A stretch of 64,000 bases of DNA from Marilutibacter chinensis (GTDB lineage: Bacteria > Pseudomonadota > Gammaproteobacteria > Xanthomonadales > Xanthomonadaceae): the NCBI RefSeq assembly GCF_021725675.1, contig NZ_JAKJPO010000003.1, positions 434,001-498,000 on the forward strand, written 5' to 3'. The number at the start of each line of letters is the position of its first letter. The first letter of the stretch is position 1. Shown here one piece after another: positions 62,941 to 64,000 of the stretch. The position numbers and the translations under genes were made by a program. The notes below the pieces were generated by a model, which saw only the letters and a list, made by a program, of their open reading frames with translations, did not search any database and had not been told where the DNA came from.

Positions 62941-63415
62941 GTCCGCGCGCTTGCGAGCCACTGGCTCGCGCGCGGGCGAACGCCCGACCACGGACGGCCA
63001 GGCCGGACGATCCGTAACCCCGGCCGTGACGCCAAGGATGGCAATGGTCATCTCCATGCCTGCGGCCACCCGAGGCACCGCCTCGCGCCTCGAACGAACC
63101 CCGCACGCAGCACGGGGCCGGCCAGCCGGGCCGGACGGTCCGAAACCCGGGCCGCAACACCATGGATCGCAACGGTCATCATTCACGACCTCGCTGGCCC
63201 AGACCAGCGATTCGTGTCTTGACGCGCCCCCCGCGCGCCACCGACCGGGCGACCCGACGTCGGCAACGGTCCGATACGGAGGAGTGCGGGCGGTGTCTCG
63301 CGCAGCCGCACCGCTCCAGCCGCCCGGGGGTGACTTTCGAGACGGGCTTGATCGCCCCGTCCGGGCCACCATATCGGACGACAGGGGTGTCCGCCCCGGA
63401 CCGGAGAACCGCACG
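62941..63415. other. Gap after xanB2
   Basis: A 475-base gene-free stretch. It has two adjacent hairpins directly after the xanB2 stop (62953-62969 and 62973-62986), a diverged direct repeat (annotated separately) and a third hairpin TCGCTGG / CCAGCGA (63191-63210) followed by a T-rich stretch. One of these probably ends the xanB2 transcript. Confidence 0.5.
62989..63179 (+). repeat. Diverged two-copy direct repeat
   Basis: Copies at 62989-63051 and 63111-63179, with core period 128, share GGCCGGACG-TCCG-AACCC-GGCCG and a GGAT-GCAA-GGTCAT end. About four in five bases agree. No coding frame is kept through both. Confidence 0.55.
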
Positions 63416-63664
63416 ATGGGACTGATCAGCCTGCTCTGGGGCATTGTCGCGATGATCTGGATGGTGATCGCGCTGATTCCGCTGCTGGGTTGGGGCAACT
63501 GGCTGCTGATTCCGTTCGCCGCGGTCGGTGCGGTGATCGGCGCGATCGGCGTGCTGTTCACCCGCAGCGAACGCAACGGCCGTGCCAAGGCGGGCCTGTT
63601 GCTCAACGGCATCGTCATCGTGGTCGGCATCGTCCGCCTGGGCCTCGGCGGCGGGGTGATTTGA
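63416..63664 (+). CDS. Small two-helix membrane protein
   Basis: An 82-residue protein with two or three hydrophobic segments (LLWGIVAMIWMVIALIPLLG, LLIPFAAVGAVIGAIGVLF, LLLNGIVIVVGIVRLGLGG). It resembles DUF4190-like small membrane proteins. CGGAGAAC lies 8 bases before the ATG. Between xanB2 and hemB. Confidence 0.75.
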   Translation: MGLISLLWGIVAMIWMVIALIPLLGWGNWLLIPFAAVGAVIGAIGVLFTRSERNGRAKAGLLLNGIVIVVGIVRLGLGGGVI

Positions 63665-63723
63665 CTCCACGGATCCATCGCGGCGGTCCGACCCGCCACC
63701 CCGCGCACAGCACGAGCGCGTAA

Positions 63724-64000
<277 letters not shown>

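Overview
The window is high-GC chromosomal DNA from a member of the Xanthomonadaceae (Lysobacter, Luteimonas or Xanthomonas type). The assignment rests on a type IV secretion locus with the Xanthomonadales gene order (virB7-8-9-10-11, then virB1-2-3-4-5-6, with virD4 apart), a xanthomonadin/aryl-polyene pigment cluster next to hemB with a XanB2-like chorismatase, an oleBCD olefin pathway, and housekeeping genes typical of the family.

Layout. 0-5.3 kb: end of a YcgL gene, a cyanide-insensitive type bd oxidase (cydAB/cioAB) and a secreted S9 peptidase. 5.6-16 kb: a TrbM-like protein, then cassettes that pair a lipoprotein with a cytosolic-looking toxin: two related class-3 lipases and one three-part peptidoglycan hydrolase. 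Each lipase cassette is an overlapping lipoprotein-toxin gene pair, as expected for immunity and effector. A fourth cassette keeps only its lipoprotein and the first codons of a lost toxin. 16-32 kb: the T4SS structural genes, a FimV-like protein transcribed divergently from virB7, a coiled-coil membrane protein and the coupling protein VirD4. No relaxase or origin of transfer is visible, so contact-dependent killing of other bacteria is more likely than conjugation.

32-39 kb: glycosyltransferase, acyltransferase, ArfB, a DUF2059 protein, TruC, UbiB, UbiJ and a DUF1328 membrane protein. 39-43.4 kb: oleD, oleC and oleB, interrupted by a divergent cysteine-cluster gene; oleA is not in the window.

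43.5-54 kb: a six-gene minus-strand operon for a YjfI/DUF2170 protein, PspA, YqiJ, a YqiK flotillin, a 1766-residue AAA ATPase and a small PLD-family protein. It merges what in E. coli are the separate yjf and yqi loci and adds a giant ATPase and a possible lipase/nuclease. Its promoter is close to a perfect sigma-70 site, gives an apparently leaderless mRNA, and carries three palindromic operator sites exactly 23 bp apart. This is the best candidate for a poorly described system.

54-64 kb: one arm of the xanthomonadin cluster (dehydratases, MMPL exporter, LolA-like protein, acyltransferase, membrane protein, ACP) diverges from a halogenase-like flavoprotein and xanB2. Ketosynthases and ketoreductase are not present in the window. 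A small membrane protein and the start of hemB close it.
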